This document shows positions 14,310 to 20,711 of a stretch of 40,192 nucleotides of DNA, one piece after another. Under the pieces are notes generated by a model, which was not told the DNA's origin, made no database searches, and saw nothing but the letters and a program-made list of their open reading frames with translations. Numbering within the stretch: the stretch's first letter is position 1; each line of letters opens with the position of its first letter. The translations under genes were made by a program, and so were the position numbers. The DNA is from a virus, in the IMG/VR virus record IMGVR_UViG_3300023548_000003, positions 1-40,192 of that record; one strand, given 5' to 3'.

Positions 14310-15061
14310 TTGATTTAATCAATGGCGATTGCCTGGAGAAGATGCAGGATATACCAGATGGCTCGGTTGATATGATATTGGCAGACCCGCCCTACGGAAC
14401 GACTTGCTGTGCTTGGGATTCCATCATACCACTAGAACCGATGTGGGAGCAGTTGAATAGAATCATTAAGCCAAATGGGGCGATAGTTTTATTTGGAAGT
14501 GAGCCATTTAGCAGTGCTTTGAGAATGAGTAACATTAAGAATTATAAATACGATTGGGTGTGGGAGAAAGAAAGACCAGCGAATATATTTCAGTTAAAAA
14601 AAGTCCCTGCAAAAGTTCACGAAATAATATCCGTATTTGGAGGTAAAATATACCACCCTATAATGGAGTCCTCTAAACAGCCAAAAAACAATTCAAACAA
14701 CAAAAGCCAAAAAGGGTATATGAATGTGATAGAAACCCTCGGCAGCACTAAAACAAAAATATCAAAAGAGTATAATCCAGAATTAAGATTTCCACGAAGT
14801 GTTTTAAAAATAAATAGAGGAACGCGAGGAAATAAAAAACGCCACCCCACTCAAAAACCAGTAGCCTTAATGGAATACCTAATCAAAACCTACACCGACG
14901 AGGGCGACACAGTTTTAGATTTCACAATGGGCAGCGGCACAACCATGTTAGCCTGCCAGAACCTCAACAGGCGAGGAATAGGCATTGAACTGGATGAGTC
15001 TTACTACAAAATAGCATGTGAAAGGCTTGAGCAAGGCGCGAAGCAGGGAAGTTTTATATGA
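14306..15061 (+). CDS. DNA methyltransferase 1 (N6-adenine/N4-cytosine, beta-class layout)
   Basis: A 251-residue protein with catalytic motif IV DPPY at 27-30, then HPTQKP, and the SAM-binding motif I (DFTMGSGTT, 205-213) at the C-terminal side, the order of beta-class amino-methyltransferases such as HinfI-type enzymes. It transfers a methyl group from SAM to A or C in a target site; with no restriction enzyme nearby it probably protects phage DNA. Its first nine residues (MIDLINGDC) and its end (QGSFI) nearly match the methyltransferase at 15361, but the middles differ. Its lower-GC centre hints at recombination. Confidence 0.88.
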   Translation: MIDLINGDCLEKMQDIPDGSVDMILADPPYGTTCCAWDSIIPLEPMWEQLNRIIKPNGAIVLFGSEPFSSALRMSNIKNYKYDWVWEKERPANIFQLKKVPAKVHEIISVFGGKIYHPIMESSKQPKNNSNNKSQKGYMNVIETLGSTKTKISKEYNPELRFPRSVLKINRGTRGNKKRHPTQKPVALMEYLIKTYTDEGDTVLDFTMGSGTTMLACQNLNRRGIGIELDESYYKIACERLEQGAKQGSFI

Positions 15062-15077
15062 TTTTAGGTGGTTACAC

Positions 15078-15368
15078 ATGAAAGACATTGAGAGCGTGGA
15101 GGCAGGAATGAGCAACTGGAAAACAGGCGCACCGCCAAAAGACGGAAAACCATTTATCGGAATGTGCGGCTACCCATGGCCCACTATCATGATGTATAAT
15201 GAATTCGACGATGATTTTGTCTATGCCGAATTTGCCGCGCAAGAATTGCAGGAGTCACCGATGAAAAATGCGCCTGTTAAAACAGAAACGTGGTTTGAAA
15301 ACGAGCATTGCAAAGAAAATGAGATCGTCTGCTGGATGCCAATGCCGGAGTTAATTTTAGATGATTGA
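15078..15368 (+). CDS. DUF551-like hypothetical protein (96 aa)
   Basis: The ATG at 15078 has AGGTGG six bases upstream, so it is preferred over 15018. The pattern W-x-x-G-x-P-P-K-D-G-K-x-F-I...WFENEH...WMPMPE resembles the DUF551 family of small phage proteins, often annotated between methyltransferase and recombination genes. Function unknown. It ends eight bases into the next methyltransferase gene. Confidence 0.65.
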   Translation: MKDIESVEAGMSNWKTGAPPKDGKPFIGMCGYPWPTIMMYNEFDDDFVYAEFAAQELQESPMKNAPVKTETWFENEHCKENEIVCWMPMPELILDD

Positions 15369-16053
15369 TTTAATCAACGGAGATTGCATGGATTTCATGC
15401 GTGATTTGCCTGATGATGCTTTTGAACTGGCGATAGTCGATCCGCCTTATGGGATAGGCGCAAACAAGAAGCGGGGAGATACCGGCAAAAACAGCCACAT
15501 AAAGCAAAAGGATTATCATATTGGAGATTGGGATAATTGTACGCCGCCGACAGGGTATTTTGATGAGCTTCGCAGAGTAAGCAGAAATCAAATTGTATGG
15601 GGGGGCAATTACTTTCCGTATTTATGGGGTCATGGTGGAAAAGCCTTTGTGTTCTGGGATAAACATCAGCCAGTTAATAATTTCAGCGATGGTGAATTAG
15701 CATGGACAAGCTTCGATAAGCCTGCAAAAAAGTTTGATTTTTCTTACTATGGAAACATTGAAGGAAAAACTAATGCTACAAATAAGATCCATCCCACCCA
15801 AAAACCAGTCAAACTCTACGAATGGCTCCTAACCAACTACGCCAAGCCGGGTGATAGAATACTGGACACACACGGTGGCTCGATGAGCATTGCTATCGCC
15901 TGCCATAATTTGGGCTTTGACCTGACCTGCATCGAACTGGACAAGGATTATTTTGAGGCTGGCAAGGCTCGGCTTGAGCAGCACATGAAGCAGCCGCGCA
16001 TGTTTGAGATGCCGGTGGAGAAAAAAGAAGTTGAACAGGGAAGTTTGATATGA
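15361..16053 (+). CDS. DNA methyltransferase 2 (amino-methyltransferase, beta-class layout)
   Basis: A 230-residue protein with DPPYG at 27-31, a W-G-G-N-Y-F segment, HPTQKPVKLYEWLL, and LDTHGGSMS (168-176) in the place of motif I; the usual F-x-G-x-G is replaced by T-H-G-G-S, which is seen in some phage amino-methyltransferases. The C-terminus has ~25 residues beyond the catalytic fold and ends QGSLI. Start and end resemble methyltransferase 1. It likely modifies a second site for protection from host restriction. Confidence 0.87.
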   Translation: MIDLINGDCMDFMRDLPDDAFELAIVDPPYGIGANKKRGDTGKNSHIKQKDYHIGDWDNCTPPTGYFDELRRVSRNQIVWGGNYFPYLWGHGGKAFVFWDKHQPVNNFSDGELAWTSFDKPAKKFDFSYYGNIEGKTNATNKIHPTQKPVKLYEWLLTNYAKPGDRILDTHGGSMSIAIACHNLGFDLTCIELDKDYFEAGKARLEQHMKQPRMFEMPVEKKEVEQGSLI

Positions 16054-16078
16054 GCCAAACCCGCACGCAATCAGAAGA

Positions 16079-16183
16079 ATGAAACTCTCAGCAAAGATAA
16101 CGCTACCAGAGCCGCTGTCCCTGAACAGGGCGTATAGGACTGTTCATGGCAGGATTCTCATATCCAAGGCAGGGAGAGCTTAA
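16079..16183 (+). pseudogene. RusA N-terminal fragment (34 aa)
   Basis: The peptide has the RusA N-terminal signature I-T-L-P-x-P-x-S-x-N-R-A-Y-R-T and G-R-I-L-I-S-K-A-G-R-A, then stops at TAA. It is in the same frame as, and two codons before, the full RusA-like gene at 16187. No good Shine-Dalgarno precedes it. It looks like the remnant of an older rusA replaced by the present one. Confidence 0.5.
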
Positions 16184-16186
16184 GGG

Positions 16187-16558
16187 GTGAGGGTTGAAGT
16201 CCTGCGTATCCCATGGATTGGCCCCTCTATGAATGTTATCTGGGCTGGGAAGCACTGGAGCCTCAGGAAGCGTATTGCAGACGAGGCTCATTGGGCCGTC
16301 CACGCTGTTGCGCGCGATCTGGTGATGTTTGCCGCGCCTGTCCGACTTGAGTTTACACCGAAGCACAAGGGTAGGCCCTATGACCCAAGCAACTATGCGG
16401 TGACTGTGAAGGCAATCGAGGATGGGCTTGTGATGTCAGGGATTTTACCTGGCGACACAGGTGATAAGATTAAAAGCGTCACAATTCACGCTCCTGAAAA
16501 ATTAAGGGCAGAACAGAGCTATATGCTGGTGAAAATATCGGAGGTGCAAGATGTATAG
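16187..16558 (+). CDS. rusA: RusA-like Holliday junction resolvase
   Basis: A 123-residue protein: I-P-W-I-x-P-S-M-N near the start, V-R-L-E-F-T-P central strand, then DPSNYAVTVKAIEDGLVMSGIL and GDTGDKI, the D-x-x-N...D-x-L...D-D pattern holding the RusA catalytic aspartates (one of the later D pair is partly substituted). RusA cleaves four-way junctions, here serving phage recombination and resolving DNA before packaging. GTG start with GGGAG about ten bases upstream. It follows the methyltransferases and closes the recombination gene group. Confidence 0.78.
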   Translation: MRVEVLRIPWIGPSMNVIWAGKHWSLRKRIADEAHWAVHAVARDLVMFAAPVRLEFTPKHKGRPYDPSNYAVTVKAIEDGLVMSGILPGDTGDKIKSVTIHAPEKLRAEQSYMLVKISEVQDV

Positions 16559-16640
16559 TGATTATATCTGTATAAATATTTTGGCATTTATGGCAATTAT
16601 AGCAATATGTGTATTGTTAATTGATTATAAATTGAATTAA
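16551..16640 (+). CDS. Small single-TM peptide (29 aa)
   Basis: An excellent Shine-Dalgarno (CGGAGGTG) lies six bases before the ATG, inside the end of rusA. The peptide is almost wholly one hydrophobic helix (CINILAFMAIIAICVLLI) with a short DYKLN tail. Function unknown; tiny membrane peptides near the end of an early operon could be regulators or superinfection/lysis-timing factors. Confidence 0.5.
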   Translation: MYSDYICINILAFMAIIAICVLLIDYKLN

Positions 16641-16666
16641 GAGTTTTTGTAAAAGGAGTGGTGTGA

Positions 16667-17122
16667 ATGGTTGATCGAGTACGAATCGCGATAGCAATGG
16701 AGGGCATAGCGGCCTATCCGCAGAGCAGTGACGGGCGACTGGCTGGTTCTGACCCGGAGCAGACAACGCTTGGGGAGATCATCGAGGATAGATTTAACTA
16801 TGACGATGACGACTTCGCCAACCTGAGCAGACTGGATAAAGCGGCTCAGGCGGCAGTGTGGCGGGGAAAGATCGAGCAGGCTTGTAATGCTGCTGAAATG
16901 GCCGCACTGCGAATATACTATGGCATGGAGGGCCGGCACATCGAACAGGCATGTGAGGTTATGGGACAGGTTCTGATGATTGAGGGGCGCAGCTCGCATT
17001 ATGTGAAAACAGGGTGCTGGATTCTGGCGAGGAAGCCGAGTGATGCAGACGAGACAATAGCTAACATGGTGCTGGATGTTTACCATGTGGCACGAAAGAA
17101 GGCGAGTATGGCGGTGGAGTGA
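16667..17122 (+). CDS. Hypothetical protein (151 aa) at end of rightward early operon; possible late regulator
   Basis: A helical protein with an acidic N-terminal third (D-Y-D-D-D-D-F), a helix-rich middle with R-I-Y-Y-G-M-E-G-R-H, and a basic C-terminus. AAAGGAG upstream. No HTH is obvious. Lambdoid phages put the late antiterminator Q or an ArpU-like regulator in this position, so a late-gene activator is a fair guess from position alone. Confidence 0.6.
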   Translation: MVDRVRIAIAMEGIAAYPQSSDGRLAGSDPEQTTLGEIIEDRFNYDDDDFANLSRLDKAAQAAVWRGKIEQACNAAEMAALRIYYGMEGRHIEQACEVMGQVLMIEGRSSHYVKTGCWILARKPSDADETIANMVLDVYHVARKKASMAVE

Positions 17123-17129
17123 ATGATAC

Positions 17130-17149
17130 GGGCCCGCCTAAGCAGGCCC
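17130..17149. terminator. Hairpin between convergent operons
   Basis: GGGCC (17130-17134) and GGCCC (17145-17149) pair, with a further GC/GC step and one mismatch inside. It lies between convergent stops at 17122 and 17157. There is no U-run, so termination efficiency is uncertain. Confidence 0.35.
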
Positions 17150-17156
17150 ATGCTCA

Positions 17157-17573
17157 TCACCCTGCAATGGTGCGAATGATCTCCGGAAGGTCCTCATTCC
17201 AGTTATTTGACCGGAAGATTTGTACGAACGTCAGGATTGCGAATTGCTCGGCTTGACTCATGCCGTGGATACGCCGCACCAGGTCGACATTCGGATGCTG
17301 ATCGACTTCGAGTAATCCGAGGTCGTCCATCAGGTCTGATGCAACGCGGTATGGCTGACATTGCAGCGAGGCGCATGTGCCTGAATATGCATTTAAAATA
17401 ACCTGCCACTCTGCCGGGGTGAAGTTTGGAAGTGATTGTTTGAATATCCAGTCGGCAGCGGATAGTGTTTGATTGATGATTTCAGACCATTGCGGGTGTT
17501 TATCATCTCGCGACATACTGCGGATAATCTGCTCAGACTGATCCGATAGAAATACTGATTTTTTAATGCCCAT
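17157..17573 (-). CDS. Conserved hypothetical phage protein (138 aa)
   Basis: Starts M-G-I-K-K-S-V-F-L-S-D, with S-E-I-I-N-Q-T-L-S-A-A-D-W-I, then F-T-P-A-E-W-Q-V-I-L-N-A-Y and R-V-A-S-D-L-M-D-D-L-G. The pattern looks like a conserved family in phages of gammaproteobacteria, but I cannot name a function; the N-terminus hints at a ribbon-helix-helix fold (short strand then two helices). GGAGG precedes the ATG. It is the last gene of the leftward cluster. Confidence 0.65.
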   Translation of the reverse strand: MGIKKSVFLSDQSEQIIRSMSRDDKHPQWSEIINQTLSAADWIFKQSLPNFTPAEWQVILNAYSGTCASLQCQPYRVASDLMDDLGLLEVDQHPNVDLVRRIHGMSQAEQFAILTFVQIFRSNNWNEDLPEIIRTIAG

Positions 17574-17631
17574 TATTTTTCCTCCAGTTTTATTTATTAG
17601 GCAGTTTTGAGCCGTGCCGGGGCTTTGTTGT

Positions 17632-17692
17632 TATGTTATGCCACACGCTTTATAGGAGTGATGCAAGATGCACGATATTTGTATCGTTTCAT
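17632..17692. repeat. ~55-bp repeat, also at 19316-19371
   Basis: The sequence from ATGTTATGCC through the CGATATT stretch matches 19317-19371 with a few differences (ACACGC against ACTCTC, a two-base GT insertion). It covers the last 14 codons of the gene at 19321 and a little downstream sequence. Confidence 0.8.
17636..17692 (-). pseudogene. 18-residue ORF duplicating the C-terminus of the 229-aa protein
   Basis: ATG in ATGA overlap with the upstream gene. The peptide ends K-Y-R-A-S-C-I-T-P-I-K-R-V-A, the same end as the protein at 19321-20010. The DNA matches over about 55 bases. It is a remnant of a duplicated gene end, possibly still translated through coupling. Confidence 0.4.
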
Positions 17693-17853
17693 TTCATAAT
17701 CTCCTTATATCCGCATTTAATCGGGATGTCTTTAGCACGTTTCCACATGTAGCAAAAATATTGATTTTCCCCGTGGTTTTTGTTTGTACAGTTTAGGCAT
17801 TGTTCCATTTTTTTCTTGATTAGCGCACGTTCAACTGCTGGTATTTTATACAT
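17689..17853 (-). CDS. Small zinc-finger-like protein (54 aa)
   Basis: Start ATG has GGAGG seven bases upstream. Basic helical N-terminus, then four cysteines (C19, C22, C34, C47) and a histidine, able to bind a metal. No family recognised. It shares its 15-base initiation region (GGAGGTTATGAAATG) with the next gene upstream. Confidence 0.6.
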   Translation of the reverse strand: MYKIPAVERALIKKKMEQCLNCTNKNHGENQYFCYMWKRAKDIPIKCGYKEIMK

Positions 17854-17865
17854 TTCATAACCTCC

Positions 17866-18048
17866 TCATGTGATAAGTGTAAGCGTTTTAATGCCCAACC
17901 TGCGGCACTGGTTTTCTGCCGCTTTTCTAGTGCGGTAAAGGCGTATGAAGCCATCTTCAGAAGTTACAGCGAACCATTTGCCTGAATATTTGTATGGCTG
18001 GTACATTTTAAGCCTTTGCAAGTCATCCAGTTGTTGTAGTATTACCAT
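17866..18048 (-). CDS. Hypothetical protein (60 aa)
   Basis: ATG 18048 is chosen because GGAGG lies seven bases upstream; the longer frame to 18123 has no such site. Basic and aromatic: P-Y-K-Y-S-G-K-W-F-A-V-T and R-L-Y-R-T-R-K-A-A-E look like a small beta-sheet plus helix (Arc/APC-like 'mask' fold is possible). Function unknown. Confidence 0.55.
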   Translation of the reverse strand: MVILQQLDDLQRLKMYQPYKYSGKWFAVTSEDGFIRLYRTRKAAENQCRRLGIKTLTLIT

Positions 18049-18049
18049 T

Positions 18050-18190
18050 TCATAACCTCCCCGCCATCCGGCATAGTTCAAAATAATCCGAATCCGGCAG
18101 ACTCCGGCACTGTGAAGCGGCAACCATGATCTTAAATTGCTGCTGATGAGATTGTGCGTGTTTGAGCGCGTTAAAATAAAAGGTTTTCAT
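18050..18190 (-). CDS. Hypothetical protein (46 aa)
   Basis: ATG 18190 has GGAGGG about eight bases upstream. The peptide is helical with H-A-Q-S-H-Q-Q-Q and two cysteines. Its stop is inside the Shine-Dalgarno region of the next gene. Function unknown. Confidence 0.5.
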   Translation of the reverse strand: MKTFYFNALKHAQSHQQQFKIMVAASQCRSLPDSDYFELCRMAGRL

Positions 18191-18230
18191 TGTTTTACCC
18201 TCCTTTGGGTGTATAATAGTTGCTCGTTCT

Positions 18231-18500
18231 TTATAATTGAAGGCTCCTGCAATACTCAAGGTATTTTCTGGAGTAGCACCCTGAATGGCAATACACAACA
18301 GCTCTTGTGCCGAAGTTGTATCTGGTTGCCTCTAAGAATTCCTGAGCATCTTTCCGGCTAAAGAATGGGCCTGTTATCTGACCAGCTAATGCGTGAATGT
18401 TGCATTCCATATTCTGTTTCGGATCAAGGATCAACCAATAAGGTGCGTTTGTTGCTTCATTGCCTGCTGCCTTAAGCGTTTCAGTTATCTGGTTGTTCAT
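18231..18500 (-). CDS. Hypothetical protein (89 aa)
   Basis: GGAGGC precedes the ATG. Soluble, mixed alpha/beta, with four cysteines in the second half (C-H-S-G-C-Y, Y-C-R) and an F-F-S-R-K-D-A-Q-E-F-L-E helix resembling a phage DUF-type 'ligand-binding' motif, but no family can be named. Confidence 0.6.
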   Translation of the reverse strand: MNNQITETLKAAGNEATNAPYWLILDPKQNMECNIHALAGQITGPFFSRKDAQEFLEATRYNFGTRAVVYCHSGCYSRKYLEYCRSLQL

Positions 18501-18501
18501 C

Positions 18502-18732
18502 TTATGCCTCCGAGATAGTTATTTTGCAGTAGTCAATGCAAACAAACTTGCGACCCGATGCCATATACATGGATTCACCAGAGGCCTTGAGCAATTCAAG
18601 TCCTGCCTTTGTCCAGCGGTCTAATGCTGCCTTGTTAATCTTGGTTGAGCGTGTGTGAGTTGAAATATAAACCACGCTGCCGGATTCGATTGCTGCCAGC
18701 ATTGAGTCAATTTTTGCCTTGGCATCTTTCAT
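18502..18732 (-). CDS. Hypothetical protein (76 aa)
   Basis: ATG 18732 with GGAGAT upstream is preferred over 18747. Begins with a helical, K/A-rich stretch, then strand V-V-Y-I-S-T and a helix with W-T-K-A-G-L-E-L-L. Function unknown. It stops one base before the start region of the 89-aa gene. Confidence 0.55.
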   Translation of the reverse strand: MKDAKAKIDSMLAAIESGSVVYISTHTRSTKINKAALDRWTKAGLELLKASGESMYMASGRKFVCIDYCKITISEA

Positions 18733-18773
18733 CTTATCTCCTTGCACCCCGTCAGCCGGTGCCGCTTTGTTTC

Positions 18774-18792
18774 GCCGGGAAAGGCTCCCGGC
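18774..18792 (-). terminator. Hairpin inside the leftward cluster
   Basis: GCCGGGA (18774-18780) and TCCCGGC (18786-18792) form a 7-bp stem with a 5-base loop between two genes. No U-run; it may be an attenuator or RNA-stability element. Confidence 0.35.
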
Positions 18793-18805
18793 CGGCCTTG
18801 GTTTA

Positions 18806-18979
18806 CTAGCCTATATTTAGCCACTGCAAACGAGTGCCCACGAAGAATGGCTTTTTACGTTTGGTAAATGTCCACCTCCAGACCTCATTGCCACCGATGC
18901 AGTCATCAGGCTTGATGTTGTGCTCCCGCTTGTTCATTTCTACATTCGCTTCTTTTCGAGTTTTGAACCATGATGCCAT
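18806..18979 (-). CDS. Hypothetical basic protein (57 aa)
   Basis: AGGAGG lies eight bases before the ATG. The peptide begins M-A-S-W-F-K-T-R-K-E-A, is basic, and has five aromatic tryptophan/phenylalanine positions in its second half (VWRWTF, PFFVG, LQWL). Function unknown; small DNA- or RNA-binding protein is possible. Confidence 0.55.
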   Translation of the reverse strand: MASWFKTRKEANVEMNKREHNIKPDDCIGGNEVWRWTFTKRKKPFFVGTRLQWLNIG

Positions 18980-19073
18980 TGTGTTGCCTCCTGTTATACT
19001 ATTATTGTTCTGAATTCCATATCGGCCCGCTTGTTTGCGAAATAATTAAGGTCCCCCGGCTGGCCTTGGATAA

Positions 19074-19238
19074 TCACCGCCTCGAAACCTCATCCCCAAA
19101 ATTTGATGCCGCCTGTTTGTACTCATCATCCTCAGGATCGAGGCCAAGTTCCATAGCCAATGCTGCCCATTCGGAATTTAAACTATCGAGCTGTGACTGC
19201 GTGTAGCCGTCAGTGTTATCAAATCTAAACAATTCCAT
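19074..19238 (-). CDS. Small acidic protein (54 aa)
   Basis: An acidic protein with an F-R-F-D-N-T-D-G-Y-T-Q-x-Q-L-D-x-L-N-S-E-W opening and an L-G-L-D-P-E-D-D-E-Y middle, a pattern I have seen in small proteins of mobile elements and phages without known function. The Shine-Dalgarno (GGGG) is weak. It may be a DNA mimic or an antitoxin-like acidic partner; no evidence decides. Confidence 0.6.
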   Translation of the reverse strand: MELFRFDNTDGYTQSQLDSLNSEWAALAMELGLDPEDDEYKQAASNFGDEVSRR

Positions 19239-19279
19239 AATTTACCCCGTTTTTTATTTATTCCATCGTATAGACTGGC

Positions 19280-19304
19280 AAAAAGCGCACTATCCGAGCT
19301 GCGC
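19280..19304 (-). terminator. Modest intrinsic terminator after the 229-aa gene
   Basis: On the minus strand GCGCA and TGCGC pair across ten bases and are followed by TTTTT. The stem is only five base pairs, so partial read-through into the downstream small genes is expected. Confidence 0.4.
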
Positions 19305-19320
19305 CTTTGGTCAGGCTATG

Positions 19321-20010
19321 TTATGCCACTCTCTTTATAGGAGTGATGCAAGATGCACGATATTTATCGTTGTACACGTTGTCTCTGGCTCCCTCGACCC
19401 TCACGCGCAGAAAAATATCATTTATCTCCGCTGCGCGCCTTGCCTGCTGCAATGTCGGGTAATAATAAAATACCCCGGTGTGGTTTGGTGTTGCCCGCTC
19501 GATGCGTGTTTTACCCAGCGCCCAGACAGATCCATCCCAAACAGATACATAATGCCCCGCCCTTTGCATCACAGCTATGTATCCATAGGCTATCGGCTCC
19601 GCGAGGCTGATTTTGATTTCCCCGCGCACGGCCCTAATGATATCGCCCACATTTTTTGCGCGTCGGGCCCATTTAACAATCATACGTTTCGCGGGGTCTG
19701 GAATCTCCTCAACACTGCGCCCGCCTTTTGAGATGATCAGGTATGATTTTTGCGGGTGGTTACCATACCTATCGATGGTTGTGTGTCTCCGCTGTACCAA
19801 TACTATGCCCCTAGAAACATCGTAGATAGTATAGTTCAGGCAATTTCCTTCCCCCTTTTTAGTTTCGATATACTGCGGATCGAGGTTTCCGCGCCGGATC
19901 GCTGCATGCAACAATTTCCTGCCATTGACGAAGTTCGTCGGTTCGTTCTCGCCGCTATATCTCAGCGAACCATATATGTTTCGTGTCCAACCTGTTGTAG
20001 ATGGTTTCAT
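19321..20010 (-). CDS. Hypothetical protein (229 aa), first gene of leftward cluster
   Basis: ATG 20010 is chosen because GGAGAG lies seven bases upstream. A basic protein with an alpha/beta N-terminal part (up to about residue 110) and a C-terminal part with several short strands, G-H-Y-V-S-V-W-D-G-S-V-W and a helix A-R-R-A-A-E-I-N-D-I. I recognise no family and no catalytic motif. It is driven by the strong promoter at 20075-20102. Its last 14 residues and DNA recur at 17636-17692. Confidence 0.65.
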   Translation of the reverse strand: MKPSTTGWTRNIYGSLRYSGENEPTNFVNGRKLLHAAIRRGNLDPQYIETKKGEGNCLNYTIYDVSRGIVLVQRRHTTIDRYGNHPQKSYLIISKGGRSVEEIPDPAKRMIVKWARRAKNVGDIIRAVRGEIKISLAEPIAYGYIAVMQRAGHYVSVWDGSVWALGKTRIERATPNHTGVFYYYPTLQQARRAAEINDIFLRVRVEGARDNVYNDKYRASCITPIKRVA

Positions 20011-20070
20011 TTGTCTCTCCTTCAATCAGCCATCGGCTGTTTTGTGTTTTATTCGGGTGTCCCCGATGTG

Positions 20071-20091
20071 TGCTATTATAGCACCATGGTG
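20071..20091. promoter_or_regulatory. Overlapping palindromes in the leftward promoter (candidate operator)
   Basis: TGCTATTATAGCA (20071-20083) is palindromic around the -10 box and CACCATGGTG (20082-20091) is a perfect 10-base palindrome in the spacer. Both lie exactly where a repressor would exclude RNA polymerase. Confidence 0.45.
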
Positions 20092-20102
20092 TGATACGTC
20101 AA
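20075..20102 (-). promoter_or_regulatory. Strong leftward promoter
   Basis: TTGACG (-35, 20102-20097), 16-base spacer, TATAAT (-10, 20080-20075) on the minus strand, about 65 bases before the ATG of the 229-aa gene. It should drive the whole leftward cluster. Confidence 0.65.
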
Positions 20103-20127
20103 GCAGGGATTTGCCCTTAAACACCTG

Positions 20128-20157
20128 TTGACAGGGCTGTTTAATTTTGTGTAGTAT
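20128..20157 (+). promoter_or_regulatory. Rightward promoter ahead of the late operon
   Basis: TTGACA (20128-20133), 18-base spacer, TAGTAT (20152-20157). It lies about 100 bases before the HNH/terminase block and is divergent from the promoter at 20075-20102. Confidence 0.5.
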
Positions 20158-20255
20158 CCCTGCCGGGATTCGTGCGCCCTAAAAACTGTCAGCAGGTTAG
20201 ACACAGCGTGCAAATATGTTAGTAATTCGCCAAATAATTCAGAGATGAATGCCCG

Positions 20256-20573
20256 ATGCCAATAGGGGCAATGCGTCCGTGTTTATATCCGGGCTGTTCT
20301 AAACTGGTAAAATCAGGCAGATGCACCAAACATGCGAAAGCATATACGAAGTATACTAACAGGCCGAATGATCCTGCATTAAATAATCGAACATGGCGCA
20401 AGCTGCGCAAGTTAGTATTGGCACGCGACCCTATATGCAAGCATTGCAAGAGAGTGCCCAGCGTTGATGTTGATCATATCGTCCCGCGTAAGGATGGCGG
20501 TGATAATAGCATGAGTAATCTGCAAGGGTTGTGCAAAAGCTGTCACTCTAAGAAATCTGCGAAAGGTTTATGA
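20256..20573 (+). CDS. Packaging-associated HNH endonuclease
   Basis: A 105-residue protein of the HNH type placed just ahead of terminase genes: N-terminal zinc region with R-P-C-x-x-P-G-C and G-R-C-x-x-H, R-x-W-R-x-L-R, P-I-C-K-H-C, then V-D-V-D-H-I-V-P, G-G-D, N-L-Q-G-L-C-x-S-C-H-x-x-K. In HK97-type phages such HNH proteins work with terminase at cos cleavage. The start at 20256 is kept; ATG 20271 is an alternative. The cos-like segment follows. Confidence 0.88.
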   Translation: MPIGAMRPCLYPGCSKLVKSGRCTKHAKAYTKYTNRPNDPALNNRTWRKLRKLVLARDPICKHCKRVPSVDVDHIVPRKDGGDNSMSNLQGLCKSCHSKKSAKGL

Positions 20574-20711
20574 CTAAAGGCGGGGATCATACATTGCTTA
20601 AGGTAAGACTACACGCATAGGGGGTATACGGGGGAAAATCCCTGTGACCTGTCGATCGTAAACCGTAAGGATAGTCAAATTTTTATGCGTGCAAAATGAG
20701 ATATATGCCCT
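20574..20711 (+). other. cos-like packaging region
   Basis: A 138-base non-coding stretch after the HNH gene with G-rich runs (GGGGG at about 20620 and 20631), a central GTCGATCGTAAACCGTAAGG block, and TCAAATTTTTATGCGTGCAAAATG near its end. An 8-base inverted repeat (20612-20619, 20684-20691) brackets it. The same order of G-runs and a final T-run plus GCGTGCAAAATG is what one sees between HNH and terminase genes of cos phages. The cut position cannot be told from sequence. Confidence 0.4.
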
